Shown: positions 12,971-26,194, counted from the stretch's first letter. The stretch: 64,000 nucleotides of DNA from Membranipora membranacea (GCA_914767715.1 OU612073.1:20398001-20462000), one strand, 5' to 3'. Notes: a model not told the origin generated them from the letters alone. Made by a program: numbers and translations.

Positions 12971-14791
12971 CTAATTATCTTTTGGCTGACAGATTCTGGC
13001 TTCAAAGCATCTCAAGCTCCTCAGGAGGTGTGACCATTTTGGGCCTGGGTCCACCTCTGTCAGAGCGGACTCATATTCTACCCTCCTGAAATGAGAAAAA
13101 TACAACAATCACCAGGTGGTGAAAGGAGATTTTGCAGAGCAGTCACTGTTTCCTGAGCAATTGATGGTTGCAAGGTAAACCCGCAAAAGTTCTTTGTGGT
13201 TTGCTGTCTCACCCAAATAATGTGGGAATTATTATTATTTCCTACAGTATTAACCAGTAATCTGCATGTGGGGTACTAATTGACTTAATTGTACTTAATT
13301 TGATTAGGAACTGAAAGGTCAAAATACTATGTTGCTTCATACAGTACGGTTAAGAATAATAGATCTGTGTTGACGGAATTGGGTTCTGTTCTCATCTCAA
13401 TCTTGTTACCGGTAGATCGTATCGACAAGCAATGTCTATTAAGTAATGTAAATTAATGTAAGTTAGGATTTTGGCTACTTATAATATCTTGATGATGGCC
13501 AGACTCGTAATGTACTGCGTTACCTTCAAAGAAATACGTTCATAGTGCTGTGGATGATGGAGAGCTTGCACCATAGATATAAAAACTCCCTTTTTATATC
13601 CATGGTTTGCACGCAACGCAGTTTTCGGGAATTCAATGGTTGCTCAGATTGCAGTGTTTGTTAGTTTGGGATTGACAGGGATTTGCAGTCATTGGTTACA
13701 CACTAGATGACAAAATTAATATTAATGTCATTGATTTCTATCTAGTAAACATCTCAACTAATTCTGCATATATGCCAACTCCTGTTTCGATGGATCTTAG
13801 AATTAATTAATTTCTCTACCAGCTATCAGCGAATATTTAGGACCACTGAAAATATTAGATCAAGCGTGATCCAATTTGCCTGCATTTGGGTTTGTGTTGG
13901 CGGCTCACCAGTAGAATGGGAATGACCGGACTGCTGGCAATTTGGATCAAACTTGTTCTATGGAGACATGAAGTCAGCAAAGTTGATTCTCCTCGTAAGT
14001 CTAGCGTCAGCCCAGCATCAGCAAGGATGCGCACGCCAAAAATATATTAGCAATGTTTATGCTACATGATAAGTTATGCTGGGCTGGCGTTTATCCTACC
14101 ATCAATACAAAAAGCTAATAGATAATCCTACCTGTCTGTCCTAGGAGGGCGAGGCCCTGTCCCAGCACCATGGCCATTTGACCCACCAAGGGAACTCTCT
14201 GATCGGCTGTCAAAGAAACAATATAAACTCACAACAAAACCAGAGAAAGCCGGCTGAACAGCCATAATTGCACATAAATAAGCTGTGAATTATATTGCCT
14301 TCGTCACCTAAGCAAAATCAACACAATTCTGTATTCTTCTCTACCCTTGCATTACCCGCTCAGATATGTAAAGATAATTATCCATTGGTATTTGGTTTAT
14401 TTTTGTGGCCTTACCTGTTAACAGTCAGATCATTGACCCTCGAGGTACTAGAACTACTCTGTTGCTCTGTTGCTTGCTGGGATACATTAGTGATGGTGTT
14501 ACCTAGATGATAAATATGAAACAGAAATTGAAAGATGCATCATTATCTTTATTGATGGTGAACGTTATGTACGTTATGCACTCTAACTCTAGTATGACAA
14601 GCGTTCCAGAAGACCAGTAAAGACAAGTCATTTATCTTTCACACAAACTGGTTAGGAATTTAGACCATCACAGCAATTGTTTCTTGCATATGATCATTTG
14701 ATACCATCAATGAAGACTGACAGAGATTTAAAGTTATCTAATCTAAATCCAAAAATGTTTGAAGAATAATATACCAACCTCCTGTAGCCAT
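12971..14791 (-). CDS. Small orphan protein, 96 residues, 4 exons
   Basis: Exons on the minus strand are 14779-14791, 14415-14502, 14132-14206 and 12971-13085, giving 291 nt with matching phases and a TAG stop. The N-terminal 60 residues are low-complexity Ser/Thr/Gly/Gln/Pro (MATGGNTITNVSQQATEQQ, then SSLGGSNGHGAGTGPRPP). The C-terminus looks folded: RRVEYESALTEVDPGPKW, then a short Leu/Cys helix (SHLLRSLRCFEARIC). There is no signal peptide or membrane segment. It converges on CYB5R4 with 294 bp between stops. The first donor (GTTGGT) is weak, so the start exon is less sure than the rest. I do not recognise the family; the C-terminal block is where conservation should show. Confidence 0.5.
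13572..13604. mobile_element. Short palindromic insertion, CATAGA type
   Basis: 33 bp with arms CATAGATATAAAAA and TTTTTATATCCATG. The 8-bp flanks GCTTGCAC and GTTTGCAC match at 7 of 8. It lies in an intron of the 96-residue orphan gene. Confidence 0.6.
13858..13958. mobile_element. MITE family 2, copy 1 (about 101 bp)
   Basis: Terminal inverted repeats of about 23 bp: the left end starts GATCAAGCGTGATCCAATTT and the right end reversed starts GAACAAGTTTGATCCAAATT. TA stands directly outside each end, as expected of a Tc1/mariner-like TA target. A related copy in the opposite orientation is at about 23859-23957. Confidence 0.65.
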
Positions 14792-15629
14792 AGTTGGTGA
14801 AGGAAAGATAAATTGATCTCTTTTTTTATTATTTTATTTTATCTGACCTTTTAGCCTATCGGATTTTTAAAGCTTTGTTCCGAATCGATTCTAGTCGAGT
14901 ATCACTCGAGGAATTTCATACAATGAGATCCAATAATACGTACAATATTTAGGGTTCAATTCTCTTGCTTGACGGTGCAATGGAAATATGCCCAGCATTC
15001 ATTTTCATGAATTGATCACACTTGCTGATATGGGTTTTCACAACGATATTGTTTGGTCAAAAAGCATGAACTCTTTATCTTCTCGGTCTCATATCAAGTA
15101 TCAAGTATGATTGTTAATACTTATGTAACAAGATTCTTCCGAATACCCAATATTGTGTTTTGGTTTTTGTTTTTTGTTCAGGTTAGTCGGTCAACTGGAA
15201 TGTACTTCACTTAGTGGACCTACTGTGATGTAATGAGCAGTATACGATTATTTTAATTTTCAAATGCTTCTACTTAACATAGCATCTGGAATGTATCAGA
15301 CAAGACATCGCAACAGAGCTATAAGGGTTTCACTCAGAGTCAGAAGTCTTACAAATTAAGGAGCTAGTATTCCATATAGCTATTATATCCCATCATCAGG
15401 CTAGACTAATGGTATCTGTTACATGGACTAGAAAGGGGAGCCATAGTATTTTATATTTTCAAGTTTAAAACTTCTTAAGCTCATAGCCCGGGACCTTCCT
15501 AGGTATGATTAGCTGGTAGGAAACCCTTCTTCAAGACTGAGGTTGTATAGTAAGTCAAAGAGAAGCAATTACACAGGAATGCGTGTTATGAGAGTGACAG
15601 GGTTTGGATAAAGTCCTCTTACACTTAGC

Positions 15630-15655
15630 CATAGATTTAATATACTAAGTCTATG
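15630..15655. mobile_element. Short palindromic insertion, CATAGA type (diverged)
   Basis: 26 bp with arms CATAGATTTA and TAAGTCTATG. The 8-bp flanks CACTTAGC and TACTTAAC match at 6 of 8. Confidence 0.45.
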
Positions 15656-18149
15656 TACTTAACATATACCTCAAACTGCAAGAACTGACATGATCACACC
15701 ATTGCTGACAATTATGCTGTGTGGAACCCTCTCATCCCACTGACATCAAAGATGTGTCCTATCAGTGATAATATAGCACTTCAGACAAGACCCATTACCC
15801 TCTCTGCCACTAATCACAGGATTGCAAAAAATGATCAAAAGGCAGTTTCGTTCGTTTTTTCCTGACATGAGAATGGAGTATTGGAGGAAGAAATTTGATG
15901 GTGAGCAGAGGTTTTGGGAAGAAACATTTCCGAAGTGAGCACCAAACCATCATAAGTCAACTATGGTGGTCTGGTGTTCACGTTGAAAGGCGTGCGGCTA
16001 ATTAAATGTCCAAAGTTATTGAAACCTCTTAGATGTATTACCTCCCGCGACTAATTTGAGCATTAAACCGAAAAGAATTAACTCATACCTTATTTAATAT
16101 AAACTTTATTGAAAAGTAGGAGAAATAGAAGATGTACTCACTGTTTGTATCGGTTTAGTGTTGATGGTGGTTGACGTTAGTAACATTTTCACTTTTTACC
16201 TGCCTTTGAGTAGTTACTGCCAAATAAAAGGTGTATAATAATCCTTGGCCATTGAAGCTGCCGCTAGATATGATCATCAACAAGCCGTGCGACCATGAGA
16301 ATAATGATTGCTCATGGATAGGTAATAAATCACTGAATATAATGGTTTCTCATTTCAGTTTTTTATTTCATAATTGGTTGCATTCCTGGTCTCATGGGAG
16401 CAATATAATATCACTATTGAAAATCAATGGGATACATGACACATGAGTTGATATTCTGAAACCCGATTTCCTTAGCTTTTGTTGCTCGACTGACTGGGAT
16501 TTAGTTTTTTATAGCAAACAAGGACATTACTATATACTTGGTTAAACAGCCCACGTAAAGCTGTGTTAACTCTAATAGCTGCTCCAAAGGCAGCTCTCAT
16601 ACAAAGAGTCAATCAATAAGAAATGTCAACAGAAGTTTTAAAGTATTTTCGCTATTTCAGCAGGAGAGGGAGAACTCTCCTAGATTGTAGGTATAGAACA
16701 CTGCAGGTATGGTACATGGTCGGTGTTAGCAGCCGTCATAGTACGAAGCTTGGATGATCTTAGTTCGGGCTCTGAATGATTTATAGGTTTCCTGGGTGGG
16801 CAAAGGTGCGGTGGGCGAAAAATATTAGTACCTTAACAAGTTTACACAAGGATATAGGGATCTTAACACCTGAAAACTGCTGTCAGGATTTTCACATTCA
16901 AATGCTGGTGGTTGCCACTTCATGATATGGATAGGGAAGTAGTTATTTATCCATGTCACATATCTAGGCTTATATTGTCCCACAAATTGGTCGCAACTGC
17001 CACCCAGAAAAAAAGTGGTAAATGTACCATATATTATGATTTAGAATGCCTCCTAAAGAAAGAACTTAAAGGGTATATGATACATGAAATGGAGTCATAT
17101 ATCATAATGTTCATAGGCATGACTAAATGAAATGCTGCAGCTATCCGAGCAAAGCCAAAACTTCGCCATCTACATGCTCCTATGGTGTAACCCTGTTGAA
17201 AATTTCTTCACGTGCATGGTACAAAACATTCGAAGACTATCGAAGAGTGCTAATTCCAAATTTTAGCTCAATCAAAATGTCGTAGTAGTTCTAACATATA
17301 TTCCAGAAGTCAAGAAGTGTGTGCTGTATTCATATTAAATAATCAAAAAAATGGACATTATAGTGTATGGTAGAATTATTTACAACAATGAGGGATCTTA
17401 TGGGAAAACAATGAGGGAGTTATTGCCTCCTAGAGAAAGATGGCATTACTCCCATCCAACTTTCAGCAGACACTAATATCACAGATTTTTTTTCTTTTTG
17501 TCTTATCACTACAGTACCATTTACTTTTTTTTTCTTTGAAGGAAACTTACTGCATTAGGTGGTCTGGTGTATTGATATGTTTTTTCAAACTTTTTCCAGG
17601 TTCAAACAAAGCTGTGAAAATAACTCATTGTACATTGCAATGTGCCATCAATTTAAGGAAGTACTGATTTAATGGTTGTGGAAATAATTTGTTTTGTTTT
17701 GAAACCTCTCTCCACAGGCATAGGGAAGACATTGTATAAACGCATGAATTAATTTTGCAGGATTCATTGACTGTAAAACTATATGTTTGGCCTAAAGTAA
17801 GAAGGTTTCAATTTAAACAACTATTCAATGAGTCAATAAGTTTGAAAATTTATAAACAAAGTATATTATACAGTGGTTCCAATATTTCGCTTAATTAGTA
17901 GATTGCTACCTAATATGCAAGGTTGAATGCAGCAAAAATGAAAAAAAAAACATGAATTACTACAATATACGAGATGCCTGCATCTGCATATAAAATGAAT
18001 AAAAGTATGTTGATGAAAAATGAATCATTATTACTATAATTAATTATGTTACTAATTTAACCCAGGGAGTATAAACCCTGAACAACGGTGCAGGATATAA
18101 TAGTATAATTTCATGTACTTGCCCTCTCTTGATAAATGTGAGCATAAAC

Positions 18150-18181
18150 CATAGATTTAAAAAACTGTTTTTAAATCTATG
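18150..18181. mobile_element. Short palindromic insertion, CATAGA type
   Basis: 32 bp with arms CATAGATTTAAAAA and TTTTTAAATCTATG. It is flanked by a perfect 8-bp direct repeat GCATAAAC (18142-18149 and 18182-18189). Confidence 0.75.
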
Positions 18182-18383
18182 GCATAAACCCTGGGAAATC
18201 CGTATTGGAAATGCAATGTAATATTTCAATATTCATGCTTTTAACCATCCCTACAGCGCAATGAGTATCGAAAGAGTTCCATCAAACAAAAGGGGGTAGA
18301 GATCATCTGCATTTAAAAATTTAAAACAACAGTGATAATCAGTGAAGGAAAATCTTTTGTTGGATGTAAAAATGGAAGACATT

Positions 18384-20365
18384 TCAGACATGCCATATGC
18401 AGGTACAGCAGTTGACAGGTTCATAGCACAGACCTGTCCTAAACTCCTCATCAAGTACGCTATTCTTCCATACCTTATTCGCTATCCAGAAAGGTACAGT
18501 CAGTAGGAAAAAGGCTGAAAAAAACCCCAAAAAATGGTAGTTACAGCAGATCAGTTTAGTGTGTCTCCTTAGCAAATTGCAAAATTTGTCCCAGCAATAG
18601 TTGTTGCTGTTGCATGCAAAACAATCACTGAAAGTTATAATACAAAAACAAAGCATGAATGTCAGATATTCATGTGGCATACAATTCAAGATTCAGCCCA
18701 GTTGTAATAATCAGTCACTGGGAGAGCCCCCTCACTGCTGGCCAAGTTTGTGTTATATTTTTCATACTTACATATGCATAGAATACAAAGGATCCCTTCT
18801 GCTAGCTCAAACCAATAAAGCTCCTCTGAGTAAATACCCTGATATAGATAAATAAATGGTGTAAGGAAAAATGCATAAACGCTTGCATAAAGGATTGGTA
18901 GCATAAAAGAAGAACACACCCTAGTTTTTGGCGTGACTAAGGAATGAGCAGTCCAGCTACAAGAATTCAACCCCCCCCCCCAATAGACTGGCTCTGATTT
19001 AGGCCTCAATTGGAAGTTGTCCTCTCTCCAGTTTGGTACTTTTAACCCACGCCGCATAGGAAAAACGTGCTGAAAAGAGGGTTATCTTGAAAACCGCTTA
19101 TAATAGGATAAAAATTATTTTTGATTCAGAATCTGCAACATTAAAAACTCATATGGACATAGTTTAGGAAATAATTGTAGTATTTGGCTAGTCAATTATA
19201 GCATTTTCTGTCTGTTTTGAGGACAATTTGGCAGAATCTTCTTGAGTTTCGTCACTAAAATTTAAGATTTATCAACATTCAAGCCTCCAATGATTTGGAA
19301 ACCCTGTCTCACAGGGTTTTCAATGGTGCAGACTCTGAATCAAAAATCATTTTTATCCCAACATAAGCGGTTTTCAATATAACCCTCTTTCAGCAGGTTT
19401 TTCCTATGCGGCGTGGGTTAAAAGGACCAAACTGAAGAGAGGACAACTCCGAATTCTGGCATAAATAAGAACTCAGAAATCTGTCTATACACAAAGTCAC
19501 AACCAATCGTGCTGAATGTTTGTCAGAGAACTTACACATTCTTGAGCTTGTAATCCATAGGCGGCTTGTATGATGCTGTATAGAAATGTACATCCACCAA
19601 ACACATGGAAAGTCATCTTCAGTTGATAAGGAACAGGATCCATCAGAGCAAACAGTATGGAGAACCCTGAAAAGGAGGAAATTCAATATGCATGTTAAAT
19701 AATAAGGCAATATCTACTCACATATTTATGTATATTTTTCATATATCAATTGACAGGAGTGTCATGACTCATTAAATTATTTTTGCAGACAGTATATAAA
19801 CTCATCAACACGATGAAATATTCACAGAATTGTATCGGACCCTGAATAGCTTGAAATACTATCAGATCAAATGGATTGGTAATTTAGCAAATATCTGACC
19901 AGTGAAATAACATGATTGATAATCTAACATAAATTTGGAGCTGAAATTTGTGTAATGTGATATACCCATAGACTTAGTAATAATAATAATAATAAATAAT
20001 AATAATAATATTATTAAGTCTATGGATATACCGCAATAACAATTTTAAAAAGGAGGAGAGAGGAAGGCTCTGACTAGAGATCTAAGGTTATGTTGAGATT
20101 TCCCATGAAATCACATAGACTAGTCAGTTTTATGGTGGGTGGTCCCTTTTTGAATCGGTCAGAACTATTCTGATCAAAGTTTTAAGAAGGAAAGTGGTCT
20201 GTTTGAGTAGCTGTTTTCTTACCGATCATAAAAAATGTGAAGCAGATACCAGTAGCCAGCATATTAAAGAGTGGGAAGGCACAGAATCGAGTACTCCGAG
20301 GGTTGACTAGAACATAGATCTCTGGTATCAGCACACACAGAACACATAGTATCAGTAATACTCGT
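18384..20365 (-). CDS. Multi-pass membrane protein, 5' incomplete
   Basis: Phase-compatible exons on the minus strand: 20223-20365, 19536-19666, 18772-18838, and 18474-18514 either reading through to a TGA at 18384 or spliced onward. The part seen holds about four hydrophobic segments: RVLLILCVLCVLIPEIYVLV, then NMLATGICFTFFMIGGFSIL, FHVFGGCTFLYSIIQAAYGL, and FELAEGILCILCISFFLLTV. The order, including an H..GG segment followed by a WFELAE segment, recalls the Frag1/DRAM/Sfk1 (TMEM150) membrane family, but this is a weak resemblance. The first exon begins in phase 2 and no upstream exon with an ATG was found. Its second intron carries a 504-bp MITE. The C-terminus is uncertain. Confidence 0.45.
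18984..19487. mobile_element. MITE family 1, copy A (about 504 bp)
   Basis: A long terminal-inverted-repeat element. The left end starts TAGACTGGCTCTGATTTAGG and the right end closes CTCAGAAATCTGTCTA. Inside, both arms carry GAGAGGACAAC, GTACCAAACT-like and ACCCACGCCGCATAGG blocks in inverted orientation. It has no open frame. A 12-bp poly-C run precedes it. It lies in an intron of the multi-pass membrane protein gene. Confidence 0.85.
19967..20024. mobile_element. Short palindromic insertion, CATAGA type, with a TAA microsatellite inside
   Basis: 58 bp with ends CATAGACTTA and TAAGTCTATG around (TAA)n. It is flanked by a perfect 8-bp direct repeat GATATACC (19959-19966 and 20025-20032). Confidence 0.7.
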
Positions 20366-22608
20366 CTGTAAAACCGATGCAAATAGAGAATGTATACTAG
20401 CCATCAGATCACAGTGTCACAGCTTTGTGTGCATCGAGACCAAAGTGCTATCAGTTCTATACTGAACGCATAGGAGGGTGCTATTTTCATAAACCAGACT
20501 ACCCCAGAAACCAAACAGGTGTTATCACCAGCAGGTTTTGTTACCCATGAAAGAACATCTATTATACGGTGGCATCAGCACTCATGGTGGCATTTTGACA
20601 TTCATGCAAAACCTAGTTTATCAAAACTGAAAATCCGAAAAACTTGAACTGTCAATACATTTTTACTAGTCAAATTTATTTATTTATAGAGGTTGGCTTG
20701 AAAGTTTACAATTAACAGATAGTTAAAGGCAACTAATAAGGGTAGTGACTCAGGCAAAGGTTAAGTACTAACACTTTCTAAGAGAATTCTCATCATAATG
20801 TTAGGTTAAGTACAAGAACTACATTATGCTATCTTGCATCTGCATCGTTGAAAAATTGCAGCTCTTACATACATTTTTATCCTGTTGTTCTTTGGGAACC
20901 ATCTCATAAGATGAAAAACAGCATGAGGTATGAAGTAGTGCCACATTATGCCGGATGTCGTCGATGGTGGAGGTCAGGTCACTTCATGGATCATGTCAGT
21001 CTTGTGGGATTCTGGAACAACTCTGCCAACATCAATATAACCAGGTCAACACTCAATTAAAATTTTAAGTTTGCAGCTGTTTGCTGATGTACTGTCTAAC
21101 AACAATCCAGTTCGCCTTTATCAGTAGCAAGCAAAGCTAGAAAAATGCTGGATCAACATCATAGCCAGGATATATTGAAAACTTGCAGTTAAAACTTTTT
21201 ATCACCATAAAATTCTTGTAAACAAAGGGGAATCAATTCTCCAAACACTCTTTTACTTTGATGTTTTTTTCTGCAACATAAAATAATGTTAACAATTATG
21301 GACTGCAGTAGCCTGTCTTGACTGGCTAGGACTGCAGGTGTACTCAAGCACCACCTTCCTACTTTGTTTCCTAAAGTAGCCGTCTGATGAGTGTAGATGA
21401 GACCACAGATGTCTTCTGCTCACAGATCAATGTAAGAAACATAAGAAGTTTGGTTACCAAAACTCATCAAGAAAGGATCCAGTGAGGAAAACAGTGGACA
21501 AAAATGATAGGATAATATGCAAATGTGAGTCATTAGATAGTTTGCTGACAGTTAGTAAAGAGAAGAGAGGAAAGGGAGATTTGTATAACATACCTTTTAT
21601 TTCTCTATGAAAGTCACAGGAGGTGTGATGGGGTGTGTTACTTATTCATTACACTGAAAGAGCACCTGTTCCTGATCATACAGGAAACCATGTCAACATG
21701 TAAACAATAGTCATTATAACAAGGTCAAGGTCAGAGCTTTAGCTGTCTCAATGTGTAGATAACTCTTAACAATATGTCCAATTACATTTTTATTGATAAA
21801 GTGTGATGACAAGAGTGCTATTGAATATACAAATAAGTTGCTCATGTTTCTTGATGAGAGTAAAGAAACTAGATATAGTGTAGGCAGACAAAGTTGTTCC
21901 GTCAGTGGACACGGAGGAATATTTTGAAAGCCGTGGATCAAAACGGTGCCTCACTATACAATTTTTGCAATATCGCTCAGACATCATAGAGCAAACAAAC
22001 TTGTTCCACGCCAACACATTATTTTGTTATTGGTGATGTTGCAGCTTCGTGAGGTATCAAGTTATTTCAGAAGCTCATAATATTTTGCTTAATAACTTTT
22101 CCTTCGAAGCTCAATAGAGCTTTGAAAAGTGGGAAGAAAAACAGATTACTTTTTTCTTTGCTTTTGTCTTTTATCATGACATCGATAGCCATATAGAATA
22201 AATAAACATTGCCATAACTATAAAACGAAAATGATGAGAAAACGCTGGCACAATGCACCATGAAGTATAGTCAGCGTAATCAGTTTACCATCTGTGATTA
22301 TTACGCACCATTCCACAGTAGTATTGATGAGGCGCAATCATCTCTTTCAAGTGAAATAAAAGATAGCCAAACAATTCAAAAACCCTGCCCTGAATGGTTT
22401 GTTTGTTATGAATGCTACACCCATGCTCACTGATCCACAGTTTGAAAGCTGGAATGAGAGAAAGTCTTTAGTATAATGTCACAAGTTTAGATCAGTCTAT
22501 GAGCACTAGTATAGAGATGAATCAACACAGCGGCTAATATAGAGAGATCGGTGACTTACACTGATAGTATCACACTTCAGATAATCAGATTACCTGCAGA
22601 CGCTTGGC

Positions 22609-25107
22609 TCAAGGAGACTTACTGAAGTGTAAGGCAAATGACACTGTTACAATAGCACCGACCATGAGGAAAAATGGCAACCATGTCTTTAAGAACCCGC
22701 AGCAACTACAAAGGAAAGAATAAAATACTTATAAATTTTTGTGAAACTCAACACACGTTATTTTATGTATTTATTATCATGCAATATGTGAGAGAGAGAT
22801 GGCTTATTTGATACAACAGATTGTCAGCCGAATTCATATGTTACTTTTGTAGTGAGCAGCTAGAAAATTTACAGTCGGAGAAGGAATCATGGGTGGGTTA
22901 GGACTGTTGGATAAGTCCTTTTTCTGTCCGGACTAATGTGATTACTGAAGTTGTTCTCCTCTAGATGATGTAGTGAGGCAACTCGTAAAAATAATCTTAA
23001 GACTCAGCATTAGGCAACGAACACAATCAACACATAATGGTACTAAGGACAGTTCAGAGTTTAAATCTAAATCATCTTACCTGACATGTTTACCATAAAA
23101 GAGCATAAGAAAGCAGAGTTTTACCATATTCCAGCTGTCATTAAAGTCGTAGTTCATTTTATTCAGAGCCATAGCCACGTGCGAGTGACAGTTATCACAA
23201 CATAAGTTGTGCTGAAATGTATCATTGAATAAGATAGTTAATCTGCAATGTGGTAAGCAGTGAGTGCTACCCGGCCGTAGGTCCATACAATTAATTAATT
23301 TTTGACAGGGTCATGAGAAGATAACTACACATATTAGCGCGCAAAGACAAACTAATGTTTCGATACAAATGTCAGCATTTGTCCTATTTATCATTAGGTA
23401 TTGAGCAAATGTCGCACAAAATTATTACTGTACAGACAAACTTGCACCTACCATTCTGCCTTTGTATACTTCTGAGGCTTCATAGACGGATCGATCCCAG
23501 AGCTCAGCTCCGACTTTGTCTATATCAAGTTGCCAATATCTACAACCATATATTTAGACAACATAACAAACTATGAAAATACGAAGAAAACACATTGTGT
23601 GATATTAGTTATCAGGCTAGTAATGCTTCCATAACAGGTGGGCCTTATGACCAATAAATTCTCTCTTCAGTGATGTTTTGAAAAGGTTAGGTTATATAAT
23701 AAACTTACTTTCAACAGAAATTTTTTTCGTATTTGGACACCCTTTTTTGCATTGTAAATTATGTCATCATTTAGGTCATTAACTCATACTTCCCTAAGAA
23801 AGAGCGGATAGTATGGGAGCCCAGGTCATATTACAAGGTAAGACTTAGTGTTGATGTAAATCAAGTTTGATCCATTTTGCCAGCACTCTAGTTGGCCAGA
23901 TTCTACTCGTGAGCTAGTGTCGGCTCAAAACTCAGGCAAATCAGATAATAATTGATCTAGTGTTGATGTTGTGTTATTCCCATGGTACAAACTCACTTTG
24001 TCGGTTGTCCAAAAGCCATATCATCCTCCTGAAAAATCAAAGTCAAATATTCATCGTAGTAATAATTTCTAGTTTACAATTCACAATCACAAATATATGC
24101 AATTTATCATTATATCTCAATATATGCCATATATTATTATCCATGTCTCTGACCATGTACAAAAAGGAATATGTCGCTGCCATTTTATTGCATTCTAGTG
24201 TTATTTTTTACAATAGGCCTACAATAATTTATGTTTCGTAGCATGAAAAGATCAAAATACGGATCTTTTTACTTACCGACACATAATATGGTCCAGCAAA
24301 GTCTCTGATGATACCCTGACTGGTGCAGATACCCATATGCCCAATGAAAGGAATAATCCATCTGTAAAAACAAATATTTTAATCTATTCAAATCACTGCC
24401 AGTTGTATTGCTGGATGGTTGAGGTGGCTGATAGTGACGCCAATCCTTCTGATCAATGATTCGAAAACCATACTCTGTTTTGATGCCCTACAAATCACAG
24501 GGCGGGTGCTCTAGTCTTTAAGATATGTATCCATGAACAGTCATGACAAAAATGCTAATGGCCAAGTTCCACTGGCCCCCGGGGGCTTGTCGGACGGTGG
24601 GCAAGAGTCTTGGGGGCTCAGACAACTGGCTCTCAGAACCCAATCTCTACATGAGTAGTTCTACCAAGAGCAAGATTATAAGATAGAAACCAAAATATAA
24701 CACTTAACCAGTTCAAGCCACAAGTCATTCAGCAGCAAAGTACATAGTGTAGATAACAGTTACACCATACAAGCATTTTCAAACCCAATGCACAGTAGTA
24801 ATTATAGTTAACAGACAAACCTCCAAATTTATGGCCTGAATTGTAAGCCGTAATGGACCTGTCCACTCCAGCCAAGTCCAACAGCAAACTGTCAACTCAG
24901 CTCAGAGAGAAAAAGTTCAGCAAGCAATATCATTTGATTTAAAATGAGGCGAGTTTGTTAACTGCATCAGACTTACGTAATGATAGGCAATGGAGTCCAG
25001 ACAATACAGTGTGGAAATCTGGCTGCTTTGGCATTGATTGATGGCTCAAACACCATGTTTCTAGATGACATAGACTCTGAATCCTTGTTTTCCAAATTTT
25101 TGTCCAT
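22609..25107 (-). CDS. TMEM222: TMEM222 homologue, 6 exons
   Basis: A small membrane protein of the RTE1/TMEM222 family; the biochemical role is not settled. Exons on the minus strand: 24977-25107, 24277-24361, 23997-24028, 23452-23539, 23081-23211, 22609-22705, giving 564 nt and 187 residues (human 208). Family hallmarks in order: RFPHCIVWTPLPIIT, then FIGHMGICTSQGIIRDFAGP, EDDMAFGQPTKYWQLD, HNLCCDNCHSHVAMALN and NMVKLCFLMLFYGKHV. The last segment (TWLPFFLMVGAIVTVSFAL) is a membrane helix next to the C-terminus. The Cys/His cluster CCDNCHSH is intact. The N-terminal 25 residues are variable, as usual in this family. MITE family 2 copy 2 lies in the intron between exons 3 and 4. Confidence 0.95.
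23859..23957. mobile_element. MITE family 2, copy 2 (about 99 bp)
   Basis: Related to 13858-13958 in reverse orientation, sharing CAAGTTTGATCC, TTGCCAGCA, ATTCTACT, GTGAGC and GGCAAAT in the same order. The ends are more diverged. It sits in a TMEM222 intron. Confidence 0.55.
24599..24623 (-). repeat. Dispersed repeat fragment, copy 2
   Basis: Reverse complement of the block at 12462-12486, 25 of 25 bases. It is in the first part of the TMEM222 gene, between exons 1 and 2. Confidence 0.6.
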
Positions 25108-26194
25108 TGCTAGTATACTAGACCTTCAGCAACCTGATTTGATAAAGTAAAGTATTAATTTCATTTACGCTATAATATTTCCGATGTTTGGGCATTTGTT
25201 GAAGTTCTATAGATCTTTTTCCTGTTTACATTTATTGGATCACAAACTAATTATTATGGCTTGAGCCGATTCTACTATTACCCACTTTTTGATGAGGCTC
25301 CAGGCTAAGTCAAGGGTGAATCAGGTCAGTTTTATTTTTTCCAAAAAGGATTGGAGTGGTAGGTAAGCTAAGCAGTCATATATACTTCATTATATACATA
25401 TATATATCCAATCAGCAACCATTATTAACAGTAAATCCCAATAAGCTTGAGAATATACATGCTAGTTACTACTAATTTGATTTTGTTTAGGTAAATAGAT
25501 AAGTTTTCCATGCATGTCTAAAAAAAAGTGTGTTAGCTTAGTCAACCTCAATGTCATGTATTGTATGTTAGCACAACAAACAGCGACTGTAAGTGTTGTT
25601 TAGCTGTCCATAACTCAGGAAGTATCTGTTGTTGGAGTTCATCCAAAACTTGTTTTATTTTCTATTTACTTCATTCAATATTATAGTCTCTCTTTCTCCT
25701 ATATTACTCCTTGACCTCCCTCATTTTTGGTGGGGACCTGAGAGATAACTTACTAACACAATATGTCAGTGTGCATTTCCATCAAGCAGATTTGCTATTT
25801 GACCATCTGCTATATTGGTTGGAGGTGTATAGTGGTCTGAAGACGCGTTGCTAGGCAAGTTGTTCGATTGTTAGGCCAGTCATAATATACAAATAATGGT
25901 TGCTTGAGAAGGAAAGTGTTGAACTGTGAGCAGTTGTGGAAATTGGCCTATACGGGCCTATATGGTGTATAGGAAGTTCACATCAATGCCTACACTCCTT
26001 CAATAAGTGTACTTATTGCCTATCACTGTTGTGCACTTTGTATGCTTGGATAAGTTTGTTTTATGTTGTATTGTAGGGTTTGTTTACTTTTGCTTTACTG
26101 TTTGCTTCAGTCAAAACATGCTCTTAGATTTAGGCACAACAAGTCAAAAAGATACACCAGAAACACTTTTTAGGGCACGAATATCAAAAAACTT

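Larger units (their letters stand above)
14800..18380. other. Intergenic stretch without a recognised gene
   Basis: AT-rich, with only short open frames that lack splice-site support or protein similarity I can recognise. It holds two short palindromic insertions (15630 and 18150). Confidence 0.5.
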
